From Pseudomonas fluorescens (lineage in GTDB: Bacteria > Pseudomonadota > Gammaproteobacteria > Pseudomonadales > Pseudomonadaceae), in contig NZ_LACH01000047.1 of assembly GCF_000968015.1 (NCBI RefSeq), positions 1 through 64,000 on the forward strand: a stretch of DNA of 64,000 bases. Direction: 5' to 3'. The stretch's first letter is position 1. Each line of letters starts with the position of its first letter. Shown here piece after piece: positions 36,858 through 45,659 of the stretch. A program made the translations under genes and the position numbers. The notes below the pieces were generated by a model. It was given only the letters and a program-made list of their open reading frames with translations. It searched no databases and had not been told where the DNA came from.

Positions 36858-37168
36858 GCTGGCTCCTGTTATTTTTATCAGCCTGCGTTCGGGGCGATGG
36901 CCGCGCCGAACACTCTTGGTGGATGCAGACTAAAACGACCGGGACCGAACAATCAATAATTATTCTAAATATTTTTTACGTGGAATATTTTTTCCAATAA
37001 ACTTTGGTACAGGCGTTCCAGAGGCAGTGCATCGTTTCAGCACACCTCGTACTGACCGCAAGCTCAAGATTTTATTCCGGCCTACCCTGTAGACTGCGCA
37101 CAGCCAACCTATTGTCAGGGGATGACGCTCTCTGTCCTCCCTATAAGAACAAGCCAGAAGGATTCCTT
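36858..37168. other. iolC-rpiR divergent regulatory region
   Basis: This 311-base gap carries an AT-rich core (about 36945-37000) suited to divergent promoters, and a GGAA-N6-TTCC palindrome. No small gene or repeat was found in it. Confidence 0.7.
36982..36995. promoter_or_regulatory. candidate IolR (RpiR-type) operator
   Basis: GGAATATTTTTTCC fits GGAA-N6-TTCC, the palindrome I recall for the RpiR-family inositol regulator IolR of rhizobia. It sits between iolC and the divergent regulator gene. Confidence 0.65.
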
Positions 37169-38089
37169 ATGACCCGCACCGATCAGCCGGCGACGACTGA
37201 GAGCACGCCCGACAGCGATCTCGCCAGCCCCCCGATCAATGCCGAGCGTCTGCTGCAGCTGATCACCAACGAGTACGAAAGCCTGCCGCGCCAGCTCAAG
37301 CGCATCGCCAGTTACATGAGCCAGCAGAGCGACCGGATCATGGTCGACCGCATCAGCGACATCGCCCGCGAGTGCGAAGTGCACCCGTCGGCGATCGTGC
37401 GGTTTTCCCAGCGTTTCGGCTTCAGCGGCTTCAGCGAAATGCAGGCGCTGTTCCGCGAGGCCTATACCCACAAGACCACGCCGGTGCAGAACTACCAGCA
37501 GCGCATTCGCAGCATGATTGCCAACAAATCGCAGAAGGCCAGCGGCGGCGACCTGGCGCGCGAGTGCATCAATGCGACCCTGTCGGGCATCGAACGGCTG
37601 GGGCTGGAACTCGATGACCAGGCCTTCGACAAGGCCGTCGACCTGGTGGTGAATGCCGACAATATCTACGTGGTCGGGGTGCGCCGTTCGTTCGCGGTGG
37701 CCGACTACCTGGTCTACAACCTGCAACACACCAACAAGCGTATCCATCTGGTCTCGGGGCTCGGCGGCAGCTACCGCGAGCAGATGCGCAGCGTGCGCGC
37801 CAATGACCTGGTGATCGCCATCAGCTTCACGCCCTACGGCAAGGAAACCCAGCACTGCCTGCGTATTGCCCAGCACCATCAGGCCAAAACCCTGATCATC
37901 ACCGACAGCAACCTCTCGCCTCTGGCCAAGCGCGCCAACACTGTGCTGCTGGTCAACGAAGGCAGTTCGTTTGCCTTCCGTTCGTTGAGTGCGACGCTGT
38001 GCCTGTGCCAGGCGCTGTTTATCGCCGTGGCGTATCGGCTGGAATTGAAGGTCGATGAGATTCACGAACAGGTCGGCTTCGAGGATTAG
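37169..38089 (+). CDS. RpiR-family transcriptional regulator of the iol genes
   Basis: The product is 306 residues with an N-terminal HTH_6 domain (about 25-105; 'IARECEVHPSAIVRFSQRFGF') and a C-terminal SIS sugar-phosphate-binding domain (about 145-290; 'NIYVVGVRRSFAVADYLVY', 'VIAISFTPYGKET'). The start at 37169 has AAGGA upstream. By position it is the repressor IolR/RpiR responding to an inositol breakdown intermediate. That role is inferred. Confidence 0.9.
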   Translation: MTRTDQPATTESTPDSDLASPPINAERLLQLITNEYESLPRQLKRIASYMSQQSDRIMVDRISDIARECEVHPSAIVRFSQRFGFSGFSEMQALFREAYTHKTTPVQNYQQRIRSMIANKSQKASGGDLARECINATLSGIERLGLELDDQAFDKAVDLVVNADNIYVVGVRRSFAVADYLVYNLQHTNKRIHLVSGLGGSYREQMRSVRANDLVIAISFTPYGKETQHCLRIAQHHQAKTLIITDSNLSPLAKRANTVLLVNEGSSFAFRSLSATLCLCQALFIAVAYRLELKVDEIHEQVGFED

Positions 38090-38166
38090 CGCCCACGCCG
38101 TTTGCAGCTTGCTGAAGCTAAACTAAGGTTGTCCATCCCGAAATGGACATCTGAAGGAGCGGTTCA

Positions 38167-38778
38167 ATGAAGCTGATCGGCATGCTGGATTCACCGTACG
38201 TGCGGCGCGTCGCCATCTCTGCCAAACGCCTTGGCATCCCACTGGAACACCAGGCGGTTTCGGTGTTTCGGCATTTCGAGCAATTCCAGCAGATCAACCC
38301 GGTGGTCAAGGCGCCCACCCTGGTGCTCGACGACGGCGAGGTGTTGATCGACTCGACGCTGATCATCGATTACCTGGAGGCCTTGGCCGGTCCTGGCAAC
38401 AGCCTGATGCCCAACGATCTCGATCAACGCCTGCGCGCATTGCGCCTGATCGGCCTGGCACTGGCGGCGTGCGAAAAGTCCGTGCAGCTCTACTACGAAC
38501 GCAACCTGCGGCCGGCGGATATTCAGTTTGAACCGTGGGTGGAGCGGGTCGAAGGGCAACTGGCGGCCGCCTATTCGGCGCTGGAGCGGGAGCTGGAAAT
38601 GCAGCCGCTGAAGACTGACGGGACGATTGCTCAAGACGGGATTACGCTGGCGGTGGCGTGGAGTTTCACCAATCTGGTGGTGCCGGATCAGGTGGATGTG
38701 AATCGGTTTCCACAGATCAGCGCGTTTACGGCGTATGCCGAAGGGCTTGAGGAGTTTGTCAGTACACCGATTGAATAG
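38167..38778 (+). CDS. glutathione S-transferase family protein
   Basis: The product is 203 residues with an N-terminal thioredoxin-fold domain. It begins 'MKLIGMLDSPYVRRVAISAK', with the glutathione-binding 'VVKAPTLVLDDGEVLIDST', and has a helical C-terminal domain. The substrate is unknown. AAGGAG lies upstream. It is a single-gene unit. Confidence 0.9.
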   Translation: MKLIGMLDSPYVRRVAISAKRLGIPLEHQAVSVFRHFEQFQQINPVVKAPTLVLDDGEVLIDSTLIIDYLEALAGPGNSLMPNDLDQRLRALRLIGLALAACEKSVQLYYERNLRPADIQFEPWVERVEGQLAAAYSALERELEMQPLKTDGTIAQDGITLAVAWSFTNLVVPDQVDVNRFPQISAFTAYAEGLEEFVSTPIE

Positions 38779-38815
38779 ATGGGTTTGCTGTGCCTGATCT
38801 GGCCCCATCGTCGGA

Positions 38816-38906
38816 ACGCCGCCCGGAGCAAGCTCGCTCCCACAGTTGACCGAGTTGCCCAGACAAGCGCGATCCAATGTGGGAGCGAGCTTGCTCGCGA
38901 TGGCGG
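38816..38906. repeat. REP pair in outward orientation, one variant arm
   Basis: The left unit carries ATCGTCGGAACGCCGCCCGG joined to the CAAGCTCGCTCCCACA tail, the variant also seen at 4403-4520. The right unit is the common GTGGGAGCGAGCTTGCTCGC form. Confidence 0.8.
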
Positions 38907-38947
38907 CCTGACAGTCACCATCAATCCAAACATCAGTCCGATCAAAC

Positions 38948-38984
38948 AAAAACGCCGCTTCCACCCAAGGCAGAAGCGGCAGAG
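38948..38984 (-). terminator. terminator after the 24-residue peptide gene
   Basis: On the minus strand, stem GCCGCTTC/GAAGCGGC is followed by GTTTTTG, about 20 bases past the peptide stop. Confidence 0.8.
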
Positions 38985-39001
38985 GCATGAGCCTCAGAGG
39001 A

Positions 39002-39076
39002 TCAATGCATGAACAGGGCGATCAGGATGATGATCGGGATCGGTACGCCGAGAAAGAACAGCAGTAGTGAGCGCAT
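39002..39076 (-). CDS. 24-residue hydrophobic peptide
   Basis: A 24-codon frame encodes MRSLLLFFLGVP followed by IPIIILIALFMH, almost entirely one membrane helix. GGAG lies seven bases before the ATG, and a terminator follows the stop. It starts 15 bases after the end of the larger membrane-protein gene, so it is probably in the same transcript. I do not recognise the family. The strong ribosome-binding site and tight placement support a real gene. Confidence 0.65.
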   Translation of the reverse strand: MRSLLLFFLGVPIPIIILIALFMH

Positions 39077-39091
39077 GGTAGTTCTCCTGGG

Positions 39092-40030
39092 TTAGCGAAC
39101 TGGCAGTGAAGTGGTGGTTACGTAAGCGTCGGATTCCAGATACACCACGGCATCCCGACGACGGCCGCCAAAGGTGGCAGCGAGGCTGGCGAAAAATGCA
39201 CCGATCAGCAGCGCAATGAACATCCACAGCGAAGTCCAGGCAGCGACTTTGGCGGCGGTATCGGCGGCTTGTTGGGCAGCGAGTTTGGCGTCGGCCACGG
39301 CTTTTTGCGTGCGGGCATACACTTCATCAACGCGACGTTCCGCGTCTGCTTGAGTGAGGTTGGTCCGTTGGGCGACCAGTTGCGCCAGGTAGGTGCGGTC
39401 TTCGGCAGCCAGTTGACCGCCGTTGCTCAGGCTGCGCACGAAGATGCGGGTCACGGTGCCATGAACGGCGTCATCACTGATCGCCGCCGGGCGATCATCG
39501 CGGAACAGGCTGTCGACGAAGTAACCGTACTGATCACTGCCCGTGTTGCCGGCAGCTGTGCCAACGGCTTGAGTCGCGGCACTCGCAGCGCCACCGACCA
39601 CACTCGCCCCGGCCTGCACGCCACCACTGACAATGCTGCTGACCGAACCGACCACCAGCGTTGCCGTCACCAACGTCGCTACGCACCAGGCCAGGAAGCC
39701 ATGGGCGGTATCACGGAAATACACTTCATCCCCGTGCATGTTGGCCCACTTCACCCGCAGACGACCGGCGATGTAACCGCCGAGCCCGGAAGCCACGATT
39801 TGTGTCACGGCCAACCAGACAATTGTTGAAATCCCCAGGCCCTTGGCGCTCACCCCTTCATGGGCCCACGGCGATACCGCGGAAAAACCCAGGCCAAAGC
39901 CGAGTAACACGAGGATCAGCGACAACGCCGCCGCAGCAGCGGCCCCGGCGAAGATCGCGCCCCAGGACACGCCAGAGAGCGTGCTTGTTTCTTCGAAGGC
40001 AGGATAGAAACCATCAGAGGATCTATTCAT
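39092..40030 (-). CDS. membrane protein of unknown function
   Basis: This 312-residue protein has hydrophobic segments near residues 20-45, 65-85, 110-140 and 270-295. A polar loop with a long alanine-rich helix ('ADAERRVDEVYARTQKAV') precedes the last segment. The start at 40030 (MNRSSDGF) has GGAG upstream. I do not recognise a characterised family. Its only likely operon partner is the 24-residue hydrophobic peptide downstream. Confidence 0.8.
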   Translation of the reverse strand: MNRSSDGFYPAFEETSTLSGVSWGAIFAGAAAAAALSLILVLLGFGLGFSAVSPWAHEGVSAKGLGISTIVWLAVTQIVASGLGGYIAGRLRVKWANMHGDEVYFRDTAHGFLAWCVATLVTATLVVGSVSSIVSGGVQAGASVVGGAASAATQAVGTAAGNTGSDQYGYFVDSLFRDDRPAAISDDAVHGTVTRIFVRSLSNGGQLAAEDRTYLAQLVAQRTNLTQADAERRVDEVYARTQKAVADAKLAAQQAADTAAKVAAWTSLWMFIALLIGAFFASLAATFGGRRRDAVVYLESDAYVTTTSLPVR

Positions 40031-40406
40031 TGTTATATCGCTCCAGGCAGGAAAGATGGTGTTACAACTCTTCAACGAAGGAAGTGCAGTCACCGTGCCA
40101 GTCGCCAACTTTAAATAAATCACTGATTTTCAATTACTTATAAAGTTTGAACTTCCAATGGCCATGCAAATTGCAAGGAACTGTCTGTTGCGGCGGGTTT
40201 TATGCATTGACCGGGAGCGGGGGTTTCAATGGAAAAATCAAAAGATCGCAGCCTGCGGCAGCTCCTACATTGGATCGCGTTTTAAATGTAGGAGCTGCCG
40301 CAGGCTGCGATCTTTTCGTCTCACATGAAGTTTTATTTAGAAAGCCTGCCATCATTTCTTGGCAAAATGCCGCTCAACGTTGAGTACTCCTAATCAGGCC
40401 CGCCCT
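40031..40406. other. intergenic region with REP pair
   Basis: The gap between the divergent membrane-protein and response-regulator genes holds a REP pair (40236-40317) and AT-rich flanks likely to contain promoters. No coding sequence was identified. Confidence 0.6.
40236..40317. repeat. inverted REP pair (GTAGGAGCTGCC family)
   Basis: AAAGATCGCAGCCTGCGGCA and its inverse GTAGGAGCTGCCGCAGGCTG surround a short ~20-base loop. The order is reversed relative to most other pairs of this family. Confidence 0.9.
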
Positions 40407-41090
40407 ATGACCCGCATCTTGACCATCGAAGACGACGCCGTGACCGCCCGGGAAATCGTCGCCGAACTGAGCAGCCACGGCCTCGACGTGGACTGGGTCG
40501 ACAACGGCCGCGAAGGTCTGGCGCGCGCAGTCAGCGGCAACTACGACTTGATCACCCTCGACCGCATGCTGCCGGAGCTCGATGGTCTGGCGATTGTCAC
40601 CACGTTGCGGACCATGGGCGTGGCCACGCCGATCCTGATGATCAGCGCCCTCTCCGACGTCGATGAGCGTGTGCGCGGCTTGCGCGCGGGCGGTGACGAT
40701 TACCTGACCAAACCGTTTGCCACCGATGAAATGGCCGCCCGGGTCGAAGTCCTGCTGCGTCGGCAAAACACAGTGACCGCCCAGGCCACCACGTTGCGGG
40801 TGGCGGATCTGGAGTTGAACCTGATCAGCCATGAAGCCAGCCGCGACGGTCAGCTGCTGACGCTGTTGCCCACCGAGTACAAGTTGCTGGAATTCCTGAT
40901 GCGCAACACCGGGCAGATCCTGTCGCGGATGATGATTTTCGAAGAGGTCTGGGGTTACCACTTCGACCCCGGCACCAACCTGATCGACGTGCACATCGGC
41001 CGGCTGCGCAAGAAGATCGACCCGCCAGGCAATGTCCCACTGATTCGGACGGTGCGAGGCTCGGGTTATGTCATTGCTGAACCCCTCTAA
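40407..41090 (+). CDS. OmpR-family response regulator
   Basis: The product is 227 residues. The receiver domain has E8-D9-D10, Asp in 'DLITLDRMLPELDG' and Lys in 'DDYLTKPFA'. A winged-helix output domain ends 'IRTVRGSGYVIAEPL'. It overlaps the kinase gene by 23 bases. The start at 40407 (MTRILTIEDDA) is the normal family start. The stimulus is unknown. Confidence 0.94.
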   Translation: MTRILTIEDDAVTAREIVAELSSHGLDVDWVDNGREGLARAVSGNYDLITLDRMLPELDGLAIVTTLRTMGVATPILMISALSDVDERVRGLRAGGDDYLTKPFATDEMAARVEVLLRRQNTVTAQATTLRVADLELNLISHEASRDGQLLTLLPTEYKLLEFLMRNTGQILSRMMIFEEVWGYHFDPGTNLIDVHIGRLRKKIDPPGNVPLIRTVRGSGYVIAEPL

Positions 41091-42462
41091 CGGCTGGCGT
41101 TCATCCAGCAGCCGTTTGCTGGCGCTCTACAGTTCGCTGTTCGTGCTCTGGAGCGGCATTCTCATGGGGGTCATGTACTACGAGGTGTCCGATTACCTGG
41201 ACAACCTGGCCAAACACTCGCTGATGCAGCGCCAGCATTTGTTTTCGCGCTTTCAAGGCGAACAACTGATGGACGCCCTCGCCGTCAGCATGACCTTCGA
41301 CATTCGCGGCATCGACGCCTATGGCCTGTTCGATGGTCAGCATCGCTACCTCAATGGCGCCCTGCGGCACATTCCCGAAAGCCTGCCGCTGGACGGCAAG
41401 ATTCACATGCTCAGCGACTGCGCCGACTCCGACGACCCGACCCTGCCCGCTGACAGCTGCGACGCCGTGGCGACCCAGACCCGGGATGGACGCTGGCTGG
41501 TGCTGGTGCGCGACAACGGTTCGTTATTCGCCGTGACCCGGATCATCCTCCACGCGTTGTTCTGGGGCGTGACCCTGACGATCCTGCCGGGCATCGCCGG
41601 CTGGCACTTGTTGCGCCGCCGCCCCTTGCGGCGCATTCGCGGGATTCAGGCCAGCGCCGAGGCCATTGTCGCCGGCGACCTGACCCGCCGTCTGCCACTG
41701 TCCAATCGCCGCGATGAGCTGGACATGCTCGCCGCCATCGTCAACGCCATGCTCGAACGTATCGAACGCTTGATGAACGAGGTCAAAGGCGTCTGCGACA
41801 ACATCGCCCACGACCTGCGCACGCCGCTGACGCGCCTGCGGGCGCAGCTGTACCGGATTCAGCAACAGGCTGATGAAGGTTCGACGCTGGCGGTGCAACT
41901 GGACTCAGTGCTCGGTGAAGCGGACACCTTGATGGCGCGCTTTCGAGGGTTGTTGCGGATTTCCGAGCTGGAAGATCGTCAGCGCCGTTCGGGGTTTGTG
42001 CAGCTGGATCCGGTGCCGTTGTTGCAAGAGCTGCACGACTTTTATCTGCCGTTGGCGGAAGAAGGTGAACTGGTTTTCAAGCTGCAACTGCCGGAGTCGT
42101 TACCTTCTCTAAACGGTGATCGAGCGCTGTTGTTTGAGGCAGTGGCGAATTTGCTGAGCAACTCGATCAAGTTCACACCGCCGGGTGGCGAGGTGATTTT
42201 GCGTGGGGTCAATGAGGGCGGGCATACGCGGATCGAAGTGCTCGATTCGGGGCCCGGAATACCTGAGAGTGAACAGGTAGCGGTGTTCCAGCGTTTCTAT
42301 CGTGCCGACGGCGGCAACCAGAAAAGCGGGTTCGGGCTGGGGCTGTCGATCGTTGCGGCGATTGTGAGCCTGCATGGGTTTACGCTTGAAGTCAGTACTA
42401 GTGAACTCGGCGGTGCGCGGTTGGTGCTCGACTGCCGGCAGAGTTTGATTCCCCCGACCTGA
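41068..42462 (+). CDS. sensor histidine kinase
   Basis: The product is 464 residues: helix about 16-38, a periplasmic domain of ~115 residues with three Cys, a second helix near 160-180, and HAMP. HisKA follows with 'CDNIAHDLRTPLTRL', then HATPase with 'NLLSNSIKFTPPGG', 'LDSGPGIPESE' and 'FGLGLSIVAAI'. It is the partner of the overlapping response regulator. The asparate after the phospho-His (HDLRTP rather than HELRTP) is a common variant. Confidence 0.93.
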   Translation: MSLLNPSNGWRSSSSRLLALYSSLFVLWSGILMGVMYYEVSDYLDNLAKHSLMQRQHLFSRFQGEQLMDALAVSMTFDIRGIDAYGLFDGQHRYLNGALRHIPESLPLDGKIHMLSDCADSDDPTLPADSCDAVATQTRDGRWLVLVRDNGSLFAVTRIILHALFWGVTLTILPGIAGWHLLRRRPLRRIRGIQASAEAIVAGDLTRRLPLSNRRDELDMLAAIVNAMLERIERLMNEVKGVCDNIAHDLRTPLTRLRAQLYRIQQQADEGSTLAVQLDSVLGEADTLMARFRGLLRISELEDRQRRSGFVQLDPVPLLQELHDFYLPLAEEGELVFKLQLPESLPSLNGDRALLFEAVANLLSNSIKFTPPGGEVILRGVNEGGHTRIEVLDSGPGIPESEQVAVFQRFYRADGGNQKSGFGLGLSIVAAIVSLHGFTLEVSTSELGGARLVLDCRQSLIPPT

Positions 42463-42490
42463 CGCTAACTCAAGAACAAAGTAGATCCCT

Positions 42491-42580
42491 GTGGGAGCGA
42501 GCTTGCTCGCGATGGCGGTGTGTCAGGCGACATCATTTTCGCCTGATAGACCACTATCGCGAGCAAGCTCGCTCCCACAG
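42491..42580. repeat. inverted REP pair (GTGGGAGCGAGC family)
   Basis: Perfect GTGGGAGCGAGCTTGCTCGC arms lie between convergent genes. Confidence 0.92.
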
Positions 42581-42595
42581 GGATTGGTGGTGTTT

Positions 42596-43348
42596 TCAGT
42601 AGTCCACCACTCCTTCTTCATGTATCTGCTGCAGTAATGCCAAGCCGCTTTCCATAAACTCCGGCGACCCAGCCATCCCCGCCTCCACCGCCAATCCTTC
42701 CAGCTGCTCACGCCCGTCCAGTTGAGGAAATTCCTCAATCCGCTGCAACAACCGCCAGGCCAGCGGGCTCAGTGCAGAAAACTTCACACTCCAGTCCTCA
42801 GCCCGACGCACCAGCAACAATGTCGGCTGAGCCGGCGCTGTCTGCGGTTGATAATCTGGCCCCACCAACTGCACCGGCCAGGCATAAGCCAGCGGCCAGG
42901 CCAGCGGCGAAACCTGCAACGGTCGGTCCAGCAACAGCCCGGCATCGCTCAGCGGCAACGGTTCCGCCTCGGACTGCTGCAACGCCATCTCGATCCACTC
43001 GTAATGTGCCAGCTCCACCATGAACGGCGGCCACGCGCCTTCGGCCAAGGCTTGCGGTTCCGAGGCCAGGAACTCGACAAACTCCTGGGCGATCTCGCCG
43101 AATTTCGGCGTGTGCGCGCGGTAGTCGCGCAGGAAAATCCGTACCAGTGAACGCCAGCGTTCCTCACCGAGAATCTTGATCAGCACCGGAAAAGTCCCAC
43201 TGAGCAACGACGACAGGTTCGCGAAAATCAGGTCGCGGTAAACCTGCGCCCGTGTCACGTCCATCCCGGCCGGTGGCGCGCAATGATCGGGATCGCGCAG
43301 GTAAAGGCCCAGGGTGTTTTGCTGCTGAAACAGACTCGGCTTATCCAC
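42596..43348 (-). CDS. DUF2063 / HvfC-BufC-like partner protein
   Basis: The 250-residue protein has the DUF2063 N-terminal helical domain (about 10-100; 'RAQVYRDLIFANLSSLLSG', 'DYRAHTPKFGEIAQEF'), followed by a larger alpha/beta domain. Members act as partners of MNIO enzymes in making modified peptides such as bufferins, probably binding the precursor. It starts with GTG inside the end of the MNIO gene (8-base overlap), preceded by GAGGGGG. No precursor gene is beside it. Confidence 0.87.
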   Translation of the reverse strand: MDKPSLFQQQNTLGLYLRDPDHCAPPAGMDVTRAQVYRDLIFANLSSLLSGTFPVLIKILGEERWRSLVRIFLRDYRAHTPKFGEIAQEFVEFLASEPQALAEGAWPPFMVELAHYEWIEMALQQSEAEPLPLSDAGLLLDRPLQVSPLAWPLAYAWPVQLVGPDYQPQTAPAQPTLLLVRRAEDWSVKFSALSPLAWRLLQRIEEFPQLDGREQLEGLAVEAGMAGSPEFMESGLALLQQIHEEGVVDY

Positions 43349-44180
43349 GGCTCACCCCCTCGGTTTGCAGGCGGCGAATGGTCTGCAACTCGCCCAGCAG
43401 TTCAGAAAATGCCGGGAAGTTGAAATCCCGTTCCAGCAGCGTCGGCTGAGCGCCGAATTGAGCGTAAGCCTCAGCCAGCAACGACCAGACCACCGGTTTG
43501 ACCGAAGCGCCGTGGGTGTCGATTTTCAAGGTGTCGGACTCATCGAAATGCCCGGCCACGTGCATCGCCACCACCCGACCCGAATCGATGCCGGCCAGAA
43601 AGGTCTGCGGATCGAAACCGTGATTGATCGAGTTGACGTAGACGTTGTTGACGTCCAGCAGCAGGTCGCAATCGGCTTCGCGCAACACCGCGTTGGTGAA
43701 GGTCACCTCGTCCATGTCTTGCTGTGGCGCGGCGTAGTAGGAGACGTTTTCCACCGCCAGGCGCCGACCAAGAATGTCCTGGGCCTGGCGAATTCGCGCG
43801 GACACGTGATGCACCGCTTCTTCGGTAAAGGGCAACGGCAGCAGGTCGTAAAGGTGGCCGTCATCGCTGCAGTAGCTCAAGTGTTCGCTGTACAGCGGCA
43901 CGTTGTATTGATCGAGAAAAATCCGGACTTCCTGCAGAAACCCGACATCCAGCGGCGCCGGGCCGCCCAAAGACAAGGACAAGCCATGACAGGACAACGG
44001 AAAACGCTCGGCCAGGGCACGCAACGCATGGCCATGAGCGCCGCCGATACCGATCCAGTTCTCCGGCGCGACTTCCAGAAAATCGAAATCGCCCACACGA
44101 GCTGCCTGAAGGTCCTTCATTAAACCGCGACGCAAACCGAGCCCGACGGTCGCCTTCGCTGATGTGATGGGGGTCTGCAT
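43341..44180 (-). CDS. MNIO-family (DUF692) multinuclear iron oxidase
   Basis: The product is a 279-residue TIM barrel of the DUF692 family, relatives of MbnB, TglH and BufB. These use a di- or tri-iron centre to modify cysteines of ribosomal peptides. Likely metal ligands are conserved: His65 ('CHGLSLSLGG'), His100 ('YSEHLSY'), Glu144 ('ENVSYY'), Asp176 ('LLLDVNN'), His207/His211 ('HVAGH'), Asp221/His223 ('DTHG') and Glu250. The start at 44180 is preferred. It is translationally coupled to the DUF2063 gene. The upstream 145 bases hold no precursor-like frame. Confidence 0.9.
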   Translation of the reverse strand: MQTPITSAKATVGLGLRRGLMKDLQAARVGDFDFLEVAPENWIGIGGAHGHALRALAERFPLSCHGLSLSLGGPAPLDVGFLQEVRIFLDQYNVPLYSEHLSYCSDDGHLYDLLPLPFTEEAVHHVSARIRQAQDILGRRLAVENVSYYAAPQQDMDEVTFTNAVLREADCDLLLDVNNVYVNSINHGFDPQTFLAGIDSGRVVAMHVAGHFDESDTLKIDTHGASVKPVVWSLLAEAYAQFGAQPTLLERDFNFPAFSELLGELQTIRRLQTEGVSRG

Positions 44181-44324
44181 GATGTCGATCTCAATGATTG
44201 TCAGAACGGAATCACAGTTAACCGAAAGGGTGTATCCGGTCTGTGTTGCGCTCCGGCAGAAAATCGCAGTGGTTGTATCGTCAGCGGGTCCGTACACACT
44301 GTGATACAGACCCGCCGTTGCGCG

Positions 44325-45659
44325 TTAAGCCAGGTCGTACTTCTCGCGCACCAGATGGCCAATGCCGATGCGATCCAGCACGGTCATCGGGCACAGGAAC
44401 GTCACGCGGACGGTGCCCGGCAAGCGGCTGATGTCGATCGAGCCGGTGATGGTCGCGCGGTTGAGCACTTCGTCGTACGGCAGACCGGTGACCGAGGCGG
44501 CGCGTTTCAAGCCATTCTCTACCGCGACGTTGAGGTTCTCGCCGCTGCCGATAAAGGTGATCGGCCCGCTCTGCTCGATGTCGTGCTGGCCCCAGCGCTC
44601 GCCCAGTTCGCGGACTTTCTGCCGCTGCCCGGCATTCATCGGCCGGGCCATGGGCGGCAAGTCGTCGAGGTTTTGCAGCAGGATCGGTCCTTCCAGCGTC
44701 AGGTTCTTCACCACTTCCACCACCACTTCGGTTTCCCCGGAGCAATCGGTGGCATGTCCGGCAATCTCGCCGTTGCCCTGTTGGGCGTGCATGTCGCCCA
44801 TGTACACACCGGCGCCTGGCACCTTGACCGGGCAGATCAACACGCAACCCTCGCGGATCGAGTTGGTGTCCATGTGACCGTCAGTCTTGGCCGCGTGCAG
44901 TTCTTCGCGGGTCATGCCGAAACGGTGCGGCGCGCCGATCAGGTATTGGCCGAAATCGGCGCAGTTATGGGAGTCGGGCAAATCACGGGACGGCGTGGTG
45001 CCGATGTTGCCGAGGAACGGCCGCATGTGCGCCGCCACACCGGGGATGTCGGCGCGCGCCAGGGACAGGATCGAATGTTGCGCGGCGAACTCCGGCAGCG
45101 CCGACATCTCGGATGCGTGACCGGCCAGTTGATTGGCGATGTCCTGATTGACGGTCAGGCTGACCTGATTCTGCGCATCGAACACGATCACGTAGCCGTG
45201 ACTGAAGCGAAACGCGCTGACCTCGGCGCCACAGTTGTTACAGCGAATCGCGTCCTCGCCAATGCCTTCGACATGACTGGCCGGGTGTTCGGTGCCGCAC
45301 TTGGCACAAAATTTTGAAACGAACGGATCGCCGTGGTAGCGACCTTCAACGAAGCTCATCACCCCCGACGAAGTGGCCAGCGAGGTGACGCGCATGCTTT
45401 TGATCTTGATCGCCACCGCGTCGCCGATTTCCGCACCGGCGATGGCCACCGGTTGCGTCACTTCGTGGCCACCCTCGAAGGCCGGCGTGATCATCGGCCC
45501 CCAACAGCCCGGCGGCGTGCCGGTGATCAGGGTACCGCCGTCGGCCAGTGGCCCGAGCATCGGCTGGCTTGGGCCGATGAGGCCGCTGGTGTATTGGTCG
45601 ACGCGCAGGCGATTGACGGGTGTAGATTTCAGGTCGGTTTCAGGCAGGAGCGTAGTCAT
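44325..45659 (-). CDS. acetamidase/formamidase family protein
   Basis: This FmdA_AmdA-family amide hydrolase has 444 residues and would release ammonia from formamide or a similar short amide. Typical segments are 'GDAVAIKIKSM', 'MGDMHAQQGNGEIAGHATD' and 'GPMITPAFEGG'. An insertion at about 115-145 has two CxxC pairs ('FCAKCG', 'RCNNCG'), suggesting a zinc ribbon. AAGGGGA precedes the ATG at 45659. No transporter or regulator is adjacent. Confidence 0.88.
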   Translation of the reverse strand: MTTLLPETDLKSTPVNRLRVDQYTSGLIGPSQPMLGPLADGGTLITGTPPGCWGPMITPAFEGGHEVTQPVAIAGAEIGDAVAIKIKSMRVTSLATSSGVMSFVEGRYHGDPFVSKFCAKCGTEHPASHVEGIGEDAIRCNNCGAEVSAFRFSHGYVIVFDAQNQVSLTVNQDIANQLAGHASEMSALPEFAAQHSILSLARADIPGVAAHMRPFLGNIGTTPSRDLPDSHNCADFGQYLIGAPHRFGMTREELHAAKTDGHMDTNSIREGCVLICPVKVPGAGVYMGDMHAQQGNGEIAGHATDCSGETEVVVEVVKNLTLEGPILLQNLDDLPPMARPMNAGQRQKVRELGERWGQHDIEQSGPITFIGSGENLNVAVENGLKRAASVTGLPYDEVLNRATITGSIDISRLPGTVRVTFLCPMTVLDRIGIGHLVREKYDLA

